64,000 nt of DNA from Solimonas sp047605265 (lineage in GTDB: Bacteria; Pseudomonadota; Gammaproteobacteria; Nevskiales; Nevskiaceae). A model generated the notes under the pieces. The model worked only from the letters and a program-made list of their open reading frames with translations, was not told where the DNA came from and made no database searches. The DNA lies in contig JASGFY010000006.1 in assembly GCA_047605265.1 (NCBI GenBank), positions 31,456-95,455 of the forward strand. Reading direction: 5' to 3'. Positions 62,701 to 64,000 of the stretch are shown piece after piece; within the stretch, counting starts at the first letter, position 1; each line of letters opens with the position of its first letter. Made by a program: the position numbers and the translations under genes.

Positions 62701-63690
62701 ATGAAGAAGCCCGTCAAGGTCGCCATCACCGGCGCCGCCGGCCAGATCGCTTACTCGCTCATTTTCCGCGTCGCCAGCGGCTCGCTGCTCGGTCCGGATC
62801 AGCCGGTCATCCTGCAGCTGCTCGAAGTGCCGGTGCCCGAAGTGCTCGAGAAGCTGAAGGGCACCGTGATGGAGGTCGACGACTGCGCCTTCCCGCTGGT
62901 CCACTCGGTCGAAATCCACTCCGATCCGATGTCGGGCTTCGAAGGCACCGACTACGCCCTGCTGGTCGGCGCGCGTCCGCGCGGCCCGGGCATGGAGCGC
63001 AAGGACCTGCTGACCGCCAACGGCGGCATCTTCGGACCGCAGGGCAAGGCGCTGGCCGCCAAGGCTTCGAAGGACGTGCGTGCGCTGGTCGTCGGCAATC
63101 CGGCCAACACCAATGCGCTGATCGCCGCGACCGCCGCCGCCAAGGGCGGCCTCGATCCGAAGCAGATTCACGCGATGGTGCGCCTCGACCACAACCGCGC
63201 CGTTTCGCAGCTCGCCACCAAGACCGGCGTGCACGGCAACGACATCGAGAAGGTCATCATCTGGGGCAATCACAGCTCGACGCAGTATCCGGACATCAGC
63301 CACACGACGGTCGGCGGCAAGTCGGCCAAGTCGCTGGTCGACCAGGCCTGGATCGAGAAGGACTTCATCCCGGTCGTGCAGCAGCGCGGCGCCGCCATCA
63401 TCAAGGCGCGTGGCCTGTCGTCGGCCGCCTCGGCCGCCTCGGCCGCCATCGACCACGTCCGCGACTGGGCGCTGGGCTCGAACGGCAAGTGGGTGTCGAT
63501 GGGCGTGCCGAGCGACGGCAGCTACGGCATCAAGCCGGGCATCGTCTACGGCTATCCGTGCATCACCAGGAACGGCCAGTACGAGATCGTGCAGGGCCTG
63601 TCGGTCGACGAGTTCTCGCGCGCCCGCATGGACGCCACCGAAGCCGAGCTGCGCGAAGAGCGCGCGGCGATCGAGGAACTGCTCGCCTGA
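62701..63690 (+). CDS. mdh: Malate dehydrogenase
   Basis: A 329-residue NAD-linked enzyme of the cytosolic-type MDH group. Rossmann motif VAITGAAGQIAYSLIFRVASG, substrate loop GARPRGPGMERKDLL with two Arg, RLDHNRAVSQLA, and catalytic His in IIWGNHSSTQYPD. It oxidises malate to oxaloacetate in the TCA cycle. GGAG lies about 9 bases before the ATG at 62701. Downstream is an intrinsic terminator. Confidence 0.96.
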   Translation: MKKPVKVAITGAAGQIAYSLIFRVASGSLLGPDQPVILQLLEVPVPEVLEKLKGTVMEVDDCAFPLVHSVEIHSDPMSGFEGTDYALLVGARPRGPGMERKDLLTANGGIFGPQGKALAAKASKDVRALVVGNPANTNALIAATAAAKGGLDPKQIHAMVRLDHNRAVSQLATKTGVHGNDIEKVIIWGNHSSTQYPDISHTTVGGKSAKSLVDQAWIEKDFIPVVQQRGAAIIKARGLSSAASAASAAIDHVRDWALGSNGKWVSMGVPSDGSYGIKPGIVYGYPCITRNGQYEIVQGLSVDEFSRARMDATEAELREERAAIEELLA

Positions 63691-63712
63691 GAGCGGCACC
63701 GCGGCACGAAAG

Positions 63713-63734
63713 GGCCACCTTCGCGGTGGCCTTG
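63713..63734 (+). terminator. Intrinsic terminator after mdh
   Basis: GGCCACC/GGTGGCC with loop TTCGC is followed by TTG TCC. The U-run is short, so termination may be partial. Confidence 0.65.
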
Positions 63735-63845
63735 TCCGTTCTGGCGCCCCGCCGTCGAAAGTCCGTCCGCTTCTCGACATCGATTGCGGCCCGCGCGCGC
63801 GAAGCGCCACGCAGACTCGGGGCAAGCATCGAACGAGGGAAGGCC

Positions 63846-64000
63846 ATGGACCTGCAGCTGACCGGCAAGGTCGTCATCGTCACCGGCGCGACCGCCAACA
63901 TCGGCCGCGCGATCGCGCTCGACTTCGCCGCCGAAGGCGCGCGGCTCGTCGCCGTCGGCCGCGACGAAGCGGCCGGCGCGCGCCTGCTCGCCGACGCGCG
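63846..64000 (+). CDS. Short-chain dehydrogenase/reductase, partial
   Basis: The first 51 codons of an SDR enzyme, cut by the window end. MDLQLTGKVVIVTGATANIGRAIALDF has the TGxxxxxG cofactor motif with an Asn-Ile variation (TGATANIG), then EGARLVAVGRD. Substrate cannot be told from this part. Confidence 0.85.
   Translation, partial: MDLQLTGKVVIVTGATANIGRAIALDFAAEGARLVAVGRDEAAGARLLADA

Noticed and set aside
62433..62729. 98-codon minus-strand frame over the mdh start
   Set aside because: Basic, low-complexity shadow frame in the wrong phase relative to the CMD remnant; it runs through the mdh promoter.

Overview
The window is high-GC chromosomal DNA of a gammaproteobacterium. Three blocks show this by gene order: trpG-trpD-trpC, a Vfr-type CRP and divergent OsmC (YhfA) gene, then speD; the mutL-miaA-hfq-hflX-hflK-hflC-DUF2065-hisZ-purA superoperon; and ftsK-lolA-rarA-crcB-serS. 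All are orders familiar from Pseudomonas and its relatives. A lineage near Xanthomonadales/Nevskiales is possible, but I cannot fix the genus from sequence alone.

Layout. 1-2070: a TetR regulator with two matching operators, a persulfide-dioxygenase-like enzyme and the 3' stub of a TonB receptor. 2073-18939: a complete type I-G (formerly I-U) CRISPR-Cas island. It has a 71-repeat array whose leader carries a boxA antitermination site, then cas2, a cas4-cas1 fusion, an AAA/DUF4143 ATPase gene placed antisense inside the cas operon, csb2 (Cas5-Cas6), csb1 (Cas7), csb3, a helicase-HD cas3 and a WYL regulator. All cas genes and the inferred crRNA precursor are read from the minus strand, from the WYL gene toward the array. 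19180-23860: tryptophan genes, CRP, OsmC, speD. 23885-26400: a FleQ-like regulator whose GAFTGA loop reads GAFAGA, a lone receiver protein, and a LuxR/IS1595 wreck. 26541-35879: purA to mutL. 35960-42973: serS, a fluoride riboswitch with crcB, rarA, lolA, ftsK. 43131-45512: aat-bpt-infA. 45530-49433: fecI-fecR-fecA with an amber codon in the receptor gene. 49610-64000: transporters, small enzymes, tesA/ybbA/opgC/ybbP, mdh and the start of an SDR gene.

How it works together. The I-G locus has every part expected for adaptation (Cas4-Cas1, Cas2), crRNA processing and surveillance (Csb2, Csb1, Csb3) and target destruction (Cas3). The array is long, and the only variant repeats lie at the end far from cas2. 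This agrees with leader-end growth next to cas2. Two spacers overlap on one protospacer region and let a 5'-TTC PAM be read from the array itself. Two other spacers, six repeats apart, are variants of one TATAAT-bearing target. The rest of the window is mainly core genome with local decay: a nonsense codon in fecA, truncated LuxR, transposase, TonB and CMD genes, and a duplicated purA 5' end that makes a small upstream ORF.
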